A program made the position numbers and the translations under genes. Below are positions 13,000 through 24,600 of a stretch of DNA of 64,000 bases, piece after piece. Position 1 is the stretch's first letter, and every line of letters starts with the position of its first letter. The notes under the pieces were generated by a model. It did no database searches, had not been told where the DNA came from, and saw nothing but the letters and a program-made list of their open reading frames with translations. Source of the DNA: Tritrichomonas musculus (lineage: Eukaryota; Parabasalia; Tritrichomonadida; Tritrichomonadidae); NCBI GenBank assembly GCA_039105265.1, contig JAPFFF010000021.1, positions 1-64,000 of the forward strand, in the 5' to 3' direction.

Positions 13000-15900
13000 A
13001 TGTCAATTCTAAGAGGTATTCATGTAGAGAAATTGACGAAATATTGTAATATTGATCATATTTTCTTTAATTTTATTTTGAAACTAAGAATGAACTTTAA
13101 TGGATAAGAATTTTATACTCCTATTTTTGAGATATTTCTATTTTTATTTTTCTGAATAAGAATCGTTTTATAATTGAGAGGCTATATAATTTTTTAATAT
13201 AAAAATTGATGAAATATAAATATATATATAATTTTGTTTTATTAATTATTATAGGATATATATATTGATAACTTATTTATACTTATATATTTAAAAAACA
13301 TTTATTTTCTAGAGATACACTTGTTTATATTTTTTTTATTTTTTATAAATTTTTAACTTTTTCAGTTATTATATTTTTTATATTGAAATAATAAACACTT
13401 TTTATCCTAGTAGTATTTTTATTAAAACATTATTTTATTTTTATATATAATATATATTATATTTTATATACGATTTAAATTTTATATTTAAGTTTTACAT
13501 TATATATTAAATAGATAAATTAACAAAAAAAAAAATGAAAAATTCAATTAAACGATGATTTTTAATTGAATTTCTAAAAAAATATGTTGCTTTGTATTGT
13601 AATTATTTTTTGGTTTTCAATATATTAAATATTAAAGTTATTTTTATAATATTGTAATTAATAATTTTACTATATAAAAAATATTTTTAATAATACTTTT
13701 AAGAAGATGAGGAAATTTATATTTTTCAAGAATCACTTCACTATTAACTTCACTTCACCGAAAATAATCATCTCACGTCACTAAAAAAATAATAACGTGC
13801 CAAAATACGATGAAAAATAATTCAAAATAATGCAAAATATAAAATTACATTTTTCTTTAAAATGAGAGTATAAAGTAACTTATTTACATAATAAAATTTA
13901 TTTAAATATTTATTATTATTATATTGTACAATTCGTATATAATTATTTCGTAAATCAATTGAGAAATAAGCCATTTTCATAATTTTTTAATGTAAATTTG
14001 CATTTAAATTTATATATGGCTAATAAATTGGATATATAACAGATAATATATTTTATTTATAAAATATAAAATATTATTATTGGTTTATAATCCATAAATA
14101 TTTTATTTGACTCGAGATATAGATGAAACATTATTTTTAAAATTGTTTTTAAATTCTCAACTTCCATTAAAACCAATTATGGCAAATGTCAGTATTGGAT
14201 ATATAAAAGTAAATAATCTTAATATTTTTTCATAAGATAAAATATTCATTCAATTAAACTAAAAATAAAAAAATCAAATAACGAGTTTTCACTTCACATG
14301 AATACCTCTCAATTCTATTAAAACAACATGATCATTTTAATGCATCAATAAAATAAAATAATTATTTAATGACTACATCACAAATAATGTTAATTCACAA
14401 AAATAAATATCTTATTTTTTAAAAAAATCTAAAGATTACATATGAATATCAAATATAATATTTTTCTGGTATTTATAAATAAATTTTATTTATTTAAGTA
14501 TAATCTATAACATTATCAATTTATACAATAATGTATATTAAAAGAAATTTTGTTATATCTTGATTATTGACTGGAAAACGTTCATTTAAAAAATGAATTA
14601 AAAAATGCAAATTGAAATTTTTCACTTGTCATAATAATTCACTTTTTATAGACGCAATTACATTAAATATTAAAAATCATATATAAAAATTATTTTCTGC
14701 ATTATTTTTATTGTTTCTAGTGTTTATAAACATACAAATAAATTTTATTTATTTAAGTATAATTTAATTGATATGATTTGGTTTTTCATAAATATTAAAA
14801 ATCTCATGTTGTTCTTCCTTGTAATATCAATTTGAGATTACTTGATTATCATCTATATCAAAAGTTTTACAACAGCAACTTTTTACAACATATTTATGGT
14901 ATTTGCTCTTACTGTATGGCATGAAATAAAGACATAATTGCTCTTACGGTATGAAAATGCGTTGTGCTATTCTTCTGATTCTTTATCCTTTTGCATTATA
15001 TATCCTTCTATTTCCTTTTCACTTTGATCTCCCATGTCATTTGTTGAACTTCAATCAAACTCGCAATGAATGTCACTAACTTTTTATTCGTATTCTATTG
15101 TATTAAGCGTTTTTTCAAATTCTTGATGATTTGCAAACTTTTCATGTAAAAGTACAAGCTTGAAAAATAAAAGCGATTTAAAATGATTATTATACTGTAT
15201 TATTATTTTTTTGTACCATTCTGGAATAAGATTAAATGATTCTTCAATGATTAAATAATAATAATTCATTTTTAAAATTTATATTGTCCCTTCATTTAAC
15301 CCACATTAGTTTTTGATATAAAGATAAAAAATATAAAATAAAAATAGAGAAAAAATATTTATAAATGGCCTTGGCGATATAACAAGTACTGTTAGACCTG
15401 GGCCACCTTTTAGAGCTCACAGCAAACCTGTGCTACTTTTTTTATACTTGAATGACATACTGATTTGTTAGATATGATATTCAGTGTATTTTCCATAGTT
15501 GCAATCAAATAAAACAAGCTTCCCATATATTTTAAAAGAATAACATTATTATTAAGTCCTTTTAAATCACCAAGGAAAATAGATGTTCCAGGAAATTTGA
15601 TTTGAAAGAAATCATTCATGATTAATTAATCTTTAAATCAAACATTAATCACTGAAAATATAAATTAATTACTAAAATGATTCATTTAATCACTGAATAT
15701 TCATCAATTACTGAAATATAGAAAGAATAATGTTTATTCAAATAAACCAGTCCATGATAAATTCATTTATGTATTCATTTTCATGAATCTAATTATCAAT
15801 GCTAAGAGCAAAGTTTTTATACGTTTATTTAAGTCAAACATAATATAATAGTAGAAAATCTAAATATAATCATTTTAGAAAAATTCCTCATAAAAGAGTA

Positions 15901-16769
15901 AATTTAATAAGTATAATAAAGAATGTATAAATTTAAATACAAATATATATATAGTATTTTTATCAATTGAAATGGGTGGGACACTCTTTTTTTGACCTCA
16001 AAAAGTTTCAAAATCTCTTCGAATTTTAGGTTTTATTTGGTGATTTTAATAAATTTTCTTACCCATTTAATAATCTTTAAATTGGTCATTGAAACCAATC
16101 AAAAAACTTAATATTCATCGAGTTTTTTTTGACTTCACATACTAATAGATCTCTCTTCGTAAGAGATATCTTTCAAAACTACTAATACTATTTGATTTTA
16201 TACATATGCATTATACATTATAAAACATAAATATTTATAATTACTTTGCCGTTAGTCCAAAAAAGTTAATATAATAATTATTTTTAAGTTTTTTCGATAC
16301 ATGATCTTTTCTAACTTTTTATTTTGTAATATTCGATTTCTTCTTTTAATGCTCAATAAAATGATATATTTTGTTTGAACATAACTTCAAAGATAAAGTT
16401 TAGTTTGAAAAATGAATTCAAAAAGTTGAATTAATAAACGGAATGATTCAATTTTCGGCGGTTAGAAAATTAATTTTAAACGATCAAACTCAATATTTTT
16501 GCTTTAAAATATATTATAAGAATAGGGAATATTATTTAAAATGAGGTTCCGCCATTTATAAAATCAAAAAATTCAAAATGACCATTTTTTACCCAAATTA
16601 TTTTTTATGGAAAATAAAATGCGATTATCTAATTCACCTTTGATGATTTTGATTTTTTAAATAGTAAATTATATGTAGCTATTAAAAATCTATCTAAATA
16701 TAAAATAACTGGAAAAAGTCTTGGAATGCTTACACATCAATTGAATATTCAAAAAAAAAGCAATTTTTT
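13000..16769. other. Interior of foldback element, no supported gene
   Basis: Very AT-rich. Two minus-strand frames, at 15084-15269 (61 codons) and 15410-15619 (69 codons), are separated by non-coding sequence and match nothing I know. The second has less biased codon content than its surroundings and could be a remnant of a gene. The phrase gaggtattcatgt at 13016 recurs inverted near 14297 (acatgaatacctc), a small internal inverted repeat. Confidence 0.4.
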
Positions 16770-17068
16770 AAATTTTTTTTAATAAACGGTCGTTTTTGAA
16801 ACACCTTTTATTTGATACATATGAAAATAAATAAAAGATTTATAACATTGTAATAACACATAATATCACAAAATATTGTATAATGCTAGATATTTTAATG
16901 AAAAAGTTAAATAATATTAAATTTAGAAATAAGATTCTATGAACTCATAACAAGGAGTATGAATGAATAAGAATAAGTAATAATATAATATATTGTATCA
17001 TTTAATATTGTCAATTATTAGTTAATGCAACGACAAGATGAAAAAATAATGAATTTAGAAATAAAATT
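16770..17068. repeat. Terminal inverted repeat of foldback element, right
   Basis: Reverse complement of 12700-12999. Confidence 0.8.
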
Positions 17069-17835
17069 TTATGAATTTACAACAAAGAGCATAAATGCCA
17101 TCACAGAATAGGATAATTTTAATTTATTAATCGAGTTCTCTTTATGTTTTATATATTAATAAATATATTTTTCTTAAAAAGTAATAATTAAAGTAAAAAA
17201 ACTGTGAAATACAATTTTAGCACGTTTAATTTTTTTAAATTTTTTTTACAAAATCGAGTTTTTTGTGTGAAAAAAAGGAATTGATGAAATGATTTATATA
17301 TAATTAATATATATGTTACATGATATATGTATTCATTATGTTTTTATTTCAGTTTTACTTTGAAATTTTTTATTATTAATGAAAATTCGCAAATTTTTAA
17401 GACACTGTATATAACATTTATAATAAAAAATATAAGTAAAAAACGATATACTATAAAGTTTAGGGCAGCAAAGTTCTTTATTTTAACGCAAATGCTCAGT
17501 AATGTGATTTTATATAATATGTGATCATTTTATAAATTTATTAATTTTGATACATACATGAGAATAGTTATGTAAAAATCGATTATCTATAATGTTCCTT
17601 CATTAAAAGCTTTTTTTTTTAATGACATCGGTAAATATTAAATTTAATATGTCTGACAATGAGGAATTTCCCCATGAAATTTATGTAATTATTATTACTA
17701 TCAATTACTGATTATCATATATTTTTTTCAGATTTTTTCAGCATACCTTTGCTAAAAACAAGCATAATTTTTTGATATATTTTTCAAAAAAGTGGAAAAA
17801 AATGATACAAAAAAAATTTTTTATTAAAAAAATGA
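17069..17835. other. AT-rich spacer
   Basis: No supported gene. A 65-codon plus-strand frame at 17327 has the composition of random AT-rich DNA. Poly-A and poly-T runs are dense from 17760 to 17885. Confidence 0.5.
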
Positions 17836-18440
17836 TCAAAAAAAAATTTTTCTCAAAAAATTGATTTTTTTTAAAAAAAAAGTTGAAAAAGTGAAGATGT
17901 CCCCAAACTCGCCGCCTTCTGTCCTGCCTTCAACAACCCAGCTCCTCGGATTGTGACTGTTCACAGCCCAGTTAACAGACTTGAGTGTGTAGTGAGTTGG
18001 AATTACTCGGCGATCTTTGAAGTCAAAGCAAATCCAGTTTCCTGTCATATAATTTGAATGGAAATAGTTGCTCGTATCGCCGTATCGCAGAACGTTGCCT
18101 GGCTGGTAGCATGCACTACCACAACTAGCCACAGAGGAGGAGGTGATGCCGACAAGGTCTCCAATCTGGCCCTGCGACGTGAGGTGACTGAAAATTCCTC
18201 TGAAATCGTTATTTCCTGTGTATTCAAAAAGTGAGCCCCGTTTTTCTATCGGCTGTTCTCTGTATCGGTTTCTCATCACTTCACCATCTACTCCCTCGCT
18301 CGAACATTCAATCTTCTGATCCAGACGCTGCGAGATCCTCTGCCAGGGAGCCGCAGTCATGTCGCCGGCACTGAAGAGAGACGTGAAGTCTCGAATCACT
18401 TCTGCTGACGCATGCACAAAGAAAACCGTTTCATACAAAA
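17836..18440 (-). pseudogene. F5/8-type-C (discoidin-like) protein, fragment
   Basis: The minus-strand frame carries the first two thirds of a trichomonad F5/8-type-C domain: FRGIFSHLT, a GNVLRYGDTSNYF patch, GNWICFDFKDRRVIPTHYTL, then NPRSWVVEG. Where the family continues with 'S-D-G-W...' and the closing beta strands, this copy shifts into low-complexity Phe/Lys sequence read from poly-A, so the C-terminus is lost. Upstream, a short stretch with an APWQRISQRL motif matches the end of a BACK-like helical domain, and beyond about 18440 the frame is merely antisense to the neighbouring gene. No BTB domain and no credible start are present. The GC content is clearly higher than the flanks, as in the head-to-head copy at 18502-19419, so this is a real but decayed copy. 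Confidence 0.6.
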
Positions 18441-18501
18441 TTGAATACATAGAATTTTGTGATTTTCTGGTGGACTGACGGTGAGCAACGTCTTTGACGT
18501 G

Positions 18502-19419
18502 ATGCGCGATTTGCAGGGCTTCGCATGCGGCCGGCTGGCGTCGGTTTCGCGTTCTGAAATTGAATTCATATCTGGCCACTTTTATGAAATTGATTTGGGC
18601 GAATTGAAAAAGTTCGGCAACGAGATTATTTCAGAGGTTCTGAAAAGCGGCAGCCTGCAGATTGAGAGCGAGGACTCGCTTCTGGACTTTCTGATTGAAA
18701 TTTACGGCGGAGACGGGTCGGCGTCGTTTCTGTTTGACTACGTTGCCTTCGAGAACGTGAGCAACGATGGCCTCGCCCGTTTCTACGAGGCATTCGACTT
18801 GGATGACATCGACCGTGAAGTGTGGAAGATGGTCGTTGAACGCTCGATGAAGTCAAAAGCGAAATCAGCCGATCAAAAAGTTGAGAAACGATACAAATAC
18901 GGAGCAAAACCGTTTTTGTACGAGAAAGGGAAGGAATTCAATGGAATTGTGAGACACCTCACAGAAAAAACAGGAGGGAACATCCACAGCAACGGAACAA
19001 TAGAAGTGACATCAAACAGCTACTGTTCATCATGTGAGCCATGGAATCTTCTGGACTTTGACAATGGTAATTACTACATGGCAAACGGTCGTTGGGATGT
19101 TTACGTCTGCTATGACTTCAAAGAGAAAAAAGTCAAAATCACGAATTACTCGATCAATTCAATAAAGCATAGTACTGGCCATCACCTGAAGAGCTGGGTT
19201 GTTGAGGTTTCAGACGACGGCAAAGAGTGGACGACGATTGATGAACAGAAAGAAAGCCAGAAATTGAATGGCACAAATCTTGCAGCAACTTTTGATGTTC
19301 AGCCGAATGACTATTCTCGTTATGTGAGGTTTCGCAACACAGCCGGGCCTTGGGGAGGCAACAGCTTGTGGTTTTGCAGTCTTGAGTTTTATGGCTACCT
19401 TAAAGATGAATCACAATAA
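18502..19419 (+). CDS. BACK/F5/8-type-C domain protein, 5'-truncated
   Basis: Residues about 1-135 form a helical BTB-associated (BACK-like) region: HFYEIDLGELKKFGNEIISEV, then FLIEIYGGDGSASFLFDYV and IDREVWKMV. Residues about 150-300 form a complete F5/8-type-C (discoidin) fold: FNGIVRHLT, YCSSCEPWNLLD, VCYDFKEKKVKITNYSI, LKSWVVEVSDDGKEW, YSRYVRFRNT, LWFCSLEFYGYL. Trichomonads hold many BTB-BACK-F5/8C genes of about 450-550 residues; the BTB part is missing here. The frame is open from about 18463 but the only codons before 18502 are non-ATG, and a stop closes it just upstream, exactly where the inverted copy begins. I chose the first ATG (305 residues). It may be a truncated pseudogene that kept a good frame. 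The usual role is thought to be protein-protein or glycan recognition. Confidence 0.6.
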   Translation: MRDLQGFACGRLASVSRSEIEFISGHFYEIDLGELKKFGNEIISEVLKSGSLQIESEDSLLDFLIEIYGGDGSASFLFDYVAFENVSNDGLARFYEAFDLDDIDREVWKMVVERSMKSKAKSADQKVEKRYKYGAKPFLYEKGKEFNGIVRHLTEKTGGNIHSNGTIEVTSNSYCSSCEPWNLLDFDNGNYYMANGRWDVYVCYDFKEKKVKITNYSINSIKHSTGHHLKSWVVEVSDDGKEWTTIDEQKESQKLNGTNLAATFDVQPNDYSRYVRFRNTAGPWGGNSLWFCSLEFYGYLKDESQ

Positions 19420-19850
19420 ATTTGAAACACAATCAATTCTTTTTTTTTTATGATTCTGGGTTCAGTTTTTTTATAATAATAATAATAATAATAAAATACC
19501 AGAAGCTTCTATTTATATTTTTAATTTTGATCTTAAATTGTGGAAAAATTAAGGTTAAATGTAATTATAAAAAATTATGCTATTATCAGCTTAAATTATT
19601 ATAATATTTTATAAATCCAGAGTTCTGGCGTTTAATTAAAACTTAAAAATAATTATAATTATTTGATTAAATTTTATTTCATTGTTTTATTGATAAATCT
19701 AAAAATAAGAATAAAATAAAAATAGATAATAATATAATATTTTTAAATATACATAAAATTTACCAAGATATAAATATTTTTTTTAAATAAACGAACATTT
19801 TTTTACAAAATTGAATGAAGTTAACGTATATTTTATTGCTTTTGTGACTC
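19420..19850. other. Intergenic, with (ATA)n microsatellite
   Basis: A run of about seven ATA triplets lies at 19473-19495. Otherwise AT-rich with no supported gene. Confidence 0.6.
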
Positions 19851-22655
19851 ATGCTAAATGATGAAGGCCGAACAGAAAATTTGATGAAAACATTATTTAA
19901 TTCAGGAGATATTGAAGATAAATTTGAAAAGATAATTGAAACATGCCGAAAAAACAAATTAAAATATTCAGATCCTGAATTTTATCCACACATCGCAATA
20001 CCAGAATATGACAAAGAAATATTACAAAAACATGAATGGAGACGAATAGAAACCCAGTATTCAATCAATATATTTGACAATATATCACCAGAAAGCATTG
20101 AGCAAGGAACACTCGGCGATTGTTATTTTGTTGTTTCGCTCATTTATGCAGCACAGAGAGAGGAGAATGTCAAATATTTATTTCATCCAAAGTCATCATT
20201 AGAATATGGCTGTGTTCTTGTTTATTTCTGGTTTCTCGGTGAGAGAATTCCAGTCATCATTGATACTCTTATTGCATACTTTGATCGGGCATCAAAAGTG
20301 CCACTTTTTTCACATCCAAAAGACAATAACTCATCTTGTTGGTTTTCCTTGGTTGAGAAGGCATTTGCTAAAGCATGTGGCGGTTATAAATTTATAGTAA
20401 GTGGCAAAAGTCATTTTGGCGTTCACGTTTTATTTGACTATTTTTCGGTTGCACATTCTGAACTCGATTATTTGATCAATGAAAAGACGATAGATAAGAA
20501 AGACAACATTGATCGAGCAGAAGAAATTTTTCAGATTATGATGGAATTGAAAAGGAAGAATGCAATTATTGGCTCTTACATTTACAAAGATAATTTTCCT
20601 AATAAAAGTCAAGCTGAAATTGAACAAAAATCAGGATTGATCACTGATCATGCTTACTATGTTCTAGACATTCGAGAAGCAGAAGATAAAAGGTTCATAA
20701 AGCTTCGAAATCCATGGGGAAAATTTGGATGGAAAGGCGAATATTCATCCAAATCAGACAAATGGACAAATTCATTGAAGAATGAATTGAATTATTCAAA
20801 TAATCACGATGGATCATTTTGGATGCTTTACAAAGATTTTTTGTCATATTTCACATCAATCGGATACTGTTTAGAGAAGGAGAAAGAATGGAAAGAGATG
20901 AATGTTTGTGGGAAAATTGAAGGCTATTTGGATGGTCGATCACCATTTTCCAATTCGAAAAATACTGGATGCATTCCACAATGGACAATTAAATTCACAA
21001 AAAAGACAATTGTTAGATTAACATTCAATATCGCAGGTCCTATTTCATATCATGGGTTATATATATGTAAGAATCATGGATTAAAAGTTGATTTAATTAA
21101 AGAAAGTATTGAATTCAAACATTCAACATCGAACACTTTTGTAAATGGAATTGAATATGAAGTGAATGATTTCAGTGAACCATTCACATTCTTTTTAACT
21201 CGTCATGAAAGTAGAGAAAGTCCATGTTATTATAGAATATTAATTGAATCACCAGATAAAGAATTCACAGTGAATAAATTTGATGACGACTTTTTGAATA
21301 AAAATTTGTATTGTGTTTCTGAAACTGGCATTTTTAATTCAATTGATTACGACCAATGGAATCCATTTCAATCAAAACCGTTATCAACATGCAAACAATG
21401 GTATATTAAGTTTCCTCAATTGAAGAAAAACGAAAAAACAGAACTTCGAATTCGTTTTTTCAAAACACTTTCAGAAGGCCCACTTTTTCTATTCATTGCC
21501 AAAACTAATGAAAAAATCAGTTATGCATACAAGCAGATGGAGTATTACAATTTGATTGCTTATTCAGTCAGTGATTATGAAGAGTTTAGAATTCCAATCA
21601 ACAATAATGAAAACCCAGAAAATCAGAAGAAAAATAATAAACAAAACGAGTCACTTTGCCAATATGTTATTTCTGTTTATCGGAATAAACAGAACGATAT
21701 AAACAAGTTCAAATTCATTCTGATGAGTAAAAGCAAATTTGAGTTCGGATTGATGCCGGATCCAGATCCAATAAAGCATTGTGGATACACAATTAAAGGA
21801 AGCCTTCAGCCGGGAATAAATGATGGAAAAATTCCTTATTGGACAACTGTTAGAGATCTTAAACAATGGTGCTTGATATTCAAAAAGTCACCGACAAATC
21901 TTTTTGTTGATTTTTATTTAAAAAATGCCACATCACTTCACAGTGTTTATCTCGAAATAAGAAACATAACTGGTCAAAAAATTGGCCAATTTCATAGACG
22001 TTATGTTCATTTTGATTTTGATATCCAACCAAATTGTTCGCACAATAGAAAGATGTGGAAAATAGAAGATGTTTCAAAACCTTATGCATTATGCGTATGC
22101 CGTGATTCATCAAGTAAAGAAAGTGAGTATGAAATCCATATTTTCGGAAGTCATGAATTTCAAATGTTCGAAATCAACGATTCTGGCATTGGAAAAAGTG
22201 CATCAAGATACGAATGTGAAGAGTCTAATGAATACTTTCAGGAACAATCTGAATTTGAAGATGTGAAATTCATTGAACAACCGTTAAATTTCACTCCGAA
22301 AAAATCAGAAACAACTTTTTCAGAGGAAGAATTGTTATCAATTTCAAAACCAATTGAAAATCATGATGAAAAACAAAAAAAGAAACCAAAAGAAAATAAA
22401 AAGAATAAAGAAGATACTTCTCAAATTCATAAGTTACATTTGAGTGAACATTCATCATCTAAATCGAACCTGTTTCATACAAAATTGAAAGTTGACAATT
22501 CTAATGACAATGACAATCAAGATTCTTTGAATAACAAACCAAAGCAGCAAATACATGATGAAGTTGAACTAATAAGTAATAATATCAACTTAAACAAACC
22601 AGGAAAAAAAGAAGAATCTGCAAAATCACATACCAAATGTTGTCTTCTTATTTAA
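19851..22655 (+). CDS. Calpain-like cysteine protease with C-terminal CaaX box
   Basis: A 934-residue member of clan CA family C2. The papain-like calpain core spans about residues 40-340 and keeps the full triad: Cys91 in QGTLGDCYF, His267 in LITDHAYYV and Asn287 in LRNPWG. Three beta-rich calpain domain-III-like (C2-like) modules follow, at about residues 350-480, 480-640 and 640-790, each opening with a G.I.G...P.W-type pattern. The last 130 residues are charged and low in complexity. No EF-hand domain is seen, as in other protist calpains. The protein ends KCCLLI: CLLI is a CaaX box, with Ile or Leu at the end favouring geranylgeranylation, and the extra Cys could be acylated. I infer a membrane-tethered intracellular protease. 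ATG at 19851 is the first in frame; tRNA-Ala lies about 290 bp downstream. Confidence 0.9.
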   Translation: MLNDEGRTENLMKTLFNSGDIEDKFEKIIETCRKNKLKYSDPEFYPHIAIPEYDKEILQKHEWRRIETQYSINIFDNISPESIEQGTLGDCYFVVSLIYAAQREENVKYLFHPKSSLEYGCVLVYFWFLGERIPVIIDTLIAYFDRASKVPLFSHPKDNNSSCWFSLVEKAFAKACGGYKFIVSGKSHFGVHVLFDYFSVAHSELDYLINEKTIDKKDNIDRAEEIFQIMMELKRKNAIIGSYIYKDNFPNKSQAEIEQKSGLITDHAYYVLDIREAEDKRFIKLRNPWGKFGWKGEYSSKSDKWTNSLKNELNYSNNHDGSFWMLYKDFLSYFTSIGYCLEKEKEWKEMNVCGKIEGYLDGRSPFSNSKNTGCIPQWTIKFTKKTIVRLTFNIAGPISYHGLYICKNHGLKVDLIKESIEFKHSTSNTFVNGIEYEVNDFSEPFTFFLTRHESRESPCYYRILIESPDKEFTVNKFDDDFLNKNLYCVSETGIFNSIDYDQWNPFQSKPLSTCKQWYIKFPQLKKNEKTELRIRFFKTLSEGPLFLFIAKTNEKISYAYKQMEYYNLIAYSVSDYEEFRIPINNNENPENQKKNNKQNESLCQYVISVYRNKQNDINKFKFILMSKSKFEFGLMPDPDPIKHCGYTIKGSLQPGINDGKIPYWTTVRDLKQWCLIFKKSPTNLFVDFYLKNATSLHSVYLEIRNITGQKIGQFHRRYVHFDFDIQPNCSHNRKMWKIEDVSKPYALCVCRDSSSKESEYEIHIFGSHEFQMFEINDSGIGKSASRYECEESNEYFQEQSEFEDVKFIEQPLNFTPKKSETTFSEEELLSISKPIENHDEKQKKKPKENKKNKEDTSQIHKLHLSEHSSSKSNLFHTKLKVDNSNDNDNQDSLNNKPKQQIHDEVELISNNINLNKPGKKEESAKSHTKCCLLI

Positions 22656-22946
22656 TTATTGTTTTTATGTTCCTTTCATTTTTTTTCAATATATTAATAT
22701 TACATTATCATAATGTTTTTTGCTTTTTTCTCCATTTCATTATGTTCGTTTATATAAAAATATTATGGTAAAAACAATTTCATATTTATTAGCAAAGCAT
22801 AAAATGCATAAATTATTGTATTTAATCATATTTTAAAATAAATTTTGAAATGAAATATAAATATAACAAATTTTATAGCAATTTCATTCATTTCTCTTAT
22901 AAAAAAATAAATAAAAATATTTATAAGTATTTCTTAGAATGCATCA

Positions 22947-23018
22947 GGGTGTTTAGCTCAGTGGTAGAGCGCTACATTTGCATTGTAGAGGCCAGGAGTT
23001 CGATCCTCCTAACATCCA
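22947..23018 (+). tRNA. tRNA-Ala (anticodon TGC)
   Basis: A 72-base cloverleaf. The acceptor stem GGGTGTT/AACATCC includes a G3:U70 wobble pair, the hallmark alanine identity element. The D arm is GCTC/GAGC. The anticodon stem CTACA/TGTAG encloses loop TTTGCAT, giving anticodon TGC for GCA codons. The T arm AGGAG/CTCCT encloses TTCGATC, and the discriminator base is A. Internal A and B boxes are present. There is no intron and no encoded CCA requirement. Confidence 0.97.
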
Positions 23019-23021
23019 ACA

Positions 23022-23032
23022 TTTTTTTTTTT
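23022..23032 (+). terminator. RNA polymerase III terminator of tRNA-Ala
   Basis: An 11-T run beginning four bases after the tRNA end. Confidence 0.9.
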
Positions 23033-24600
23033 ATATTTCTCATATCAATTTAGAGGTTTCACAATAAAAACAAGCAAAGAGACATCAAAAAGAATTATTA
23101 ATTCATATATATATTTTTACTTCCATGAATATTTGTGGTTTTTATAATATTCAACATCATATATATGATTTAAAATTAAATTATCATTTCTGTAACATAT
23201 ATGTATTTAGTATTTATATAGATATGATAATGATATTTACTAATTTTTTCAAAATAATAATACTTTATTAAATCATACCAAATATAAATTGAATTGATAA
23301 AGTGTTTTACAGAAAAAGTTGTCTCTCAAAAAAATTCAACTTATCAATAAGCATAACGTTAACTTAATTCATTGATTCAACATTGTTTCAACGTTAATAT
23401 GTCGTTATGACCAAATTGAAACGGTTATAATCAATGATTATAACATTTTGTTCAACGATTTTAACGTCAACGTTGGCCAACCCTGATTAAAAATAATCGT
23501 TTGCTTATAAAAACGGTTTAATCGATTATTTTTAATGCAATAACAATTGATTGATTAAACCAAATAATAATATATATTACAGGCAGCGACATTCAAGTGG
23601 CGAACAATTCAATTTTTGAATTGGGGATTTCTCTTTCAGACATTCGAGTGGAGTAGAAATTGAATGCTCATATCACTATAAAGTTTTTGATTTATCTTGA
23701 ATAACAATATTTAACAAGATAATTTTGAATTCCACAACTAGTGTTTATTAAGATTGAAATTTTAAATGGAAACATGCATACATTGATCATTTCTATATTT
23801 AATGGAATTTAAATTTACCTATATTTCTAGGTTGAATTTATATTTGCTATATACAATATATGTATTATTTTTTCAATGGAAACATTGAATTTATTCAATT
23901 ATCATTTCCATTGAATTTATTCAATTGAATTTATTTACTGTAGGTATTGAATTTATTCCCATCATTTTTGGCATTTTCACAAAAAAAATATAAATCCTAT
24001 CTTTTTTATTCTTCATAGTGGAACTCCTTTATTTTGTTTTATGAAGAAAATTAAATTATTTTTGATGGTTCAGAAATCATTATCAACATACAACGTGCTA
24101 CTTTTCAATTTTGTGGTGCACTATTGATTCCTCTTAAAAATTCCAATTGGATATTTAATTTTTTTACGTAGGCATTGCAAAAAGATATATCTTATTTTTT
24201 CCAAATTAAAAGATAAAAGGATTCATTCATAATCTTTAGTAATTATGCTATTTTGTGATTAATTACTCTTTCATTACTATTTTAAAAGTGTATTATTTAG
24301 AAAATATTATAATCTTTTTGATAATAATAATTTTTCATCATATTATTCAGTATTTTTATAAAATAATTTTGATTTTGTTATGAATTTGTCATTCTAAATG
24401 AATTCATATGTGTTCATATTCATTAGTATAAAAAATATAATATTTGATTTGAGTCTAATGCTTTTCAAATTACTCTTTGTCTTCAATTTTAATTTATTCT
24501 AATATTAAAAATTACAACCATATAAGCTTTTGGATTCTGAACCAGTACAATTTATCCTCTGAAAAAATAAATTTTCATTTCAAAAAATCTCCGATCATAT
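23033..24600. other. Intergenic region with hairpin
   Basis: No supported gene. It holds a perfect 14-bp inverted repeat (23486-23499 and 23523-23536) and a weak tandem phrase gacattcRagtgg at about 23589 and 23639. Several ttgaatttatt repeats lie between 23885 and 23960. The segment at 24572 (tttcatttc), just before the tetraspanin, fits the trichomonad initiator TCAYW. Confidence 0.5.
23486..23536. repeat. Perfect 14-bp inverted repeat (hairpin)
   Basis: attaaaaataatcg and cgattatttttaat are perfect complements separated by 23 bases. It is AT-rich; function unknown. It could be the remnant of a small foldback element. Confidence 0.7.

Larger units (their letters stand above)
12700..17068. 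mobile_element. Foldback / non-autonomous inverted-repeat element (4.4 kb)
   Basis: The first 300 bp (12700-12999) reappear as a near-perfect reverse complement at 16770-17068. Both inner borders read gtttcaaaaacgaccg followed by tttattaaaaaaa. The roughly 3.8-kb interior is very AT-rich and encodes no recognisable transposase; only frames of about 60-70 codons exist. Within the terminal repeat, the motif (a)ttttatttctaaatt occurs twice, about 130 bp apart, so the ends have internal subrepeats. I infer a non-autonomous DNA transposon; the family is unknown. The right copy of the outer motif continues a little beyond 17068 (gaatttacaaca) whereas the left copy stops at the MULE, which fits the left end being clipped. 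Confidence 0.6.

Noticed and set aside
15084-15619. Two minus-strand frames of 61 and 69 codons inside the foldback element
   Set aside because: Short, unrelated to any family I know, and separated by non-coding sequence; noted as a possible remnant only.
17327-17524. 65-codon frame
   Set aside because: Composition is that of random AT-rich DNA; no motif.
22850-23053. 67-codon frame over the tRNA
   Set aside because: It is read through tRNA-Ala(TGC) and AT-rich flanks; the RNA gene explains the sequence.
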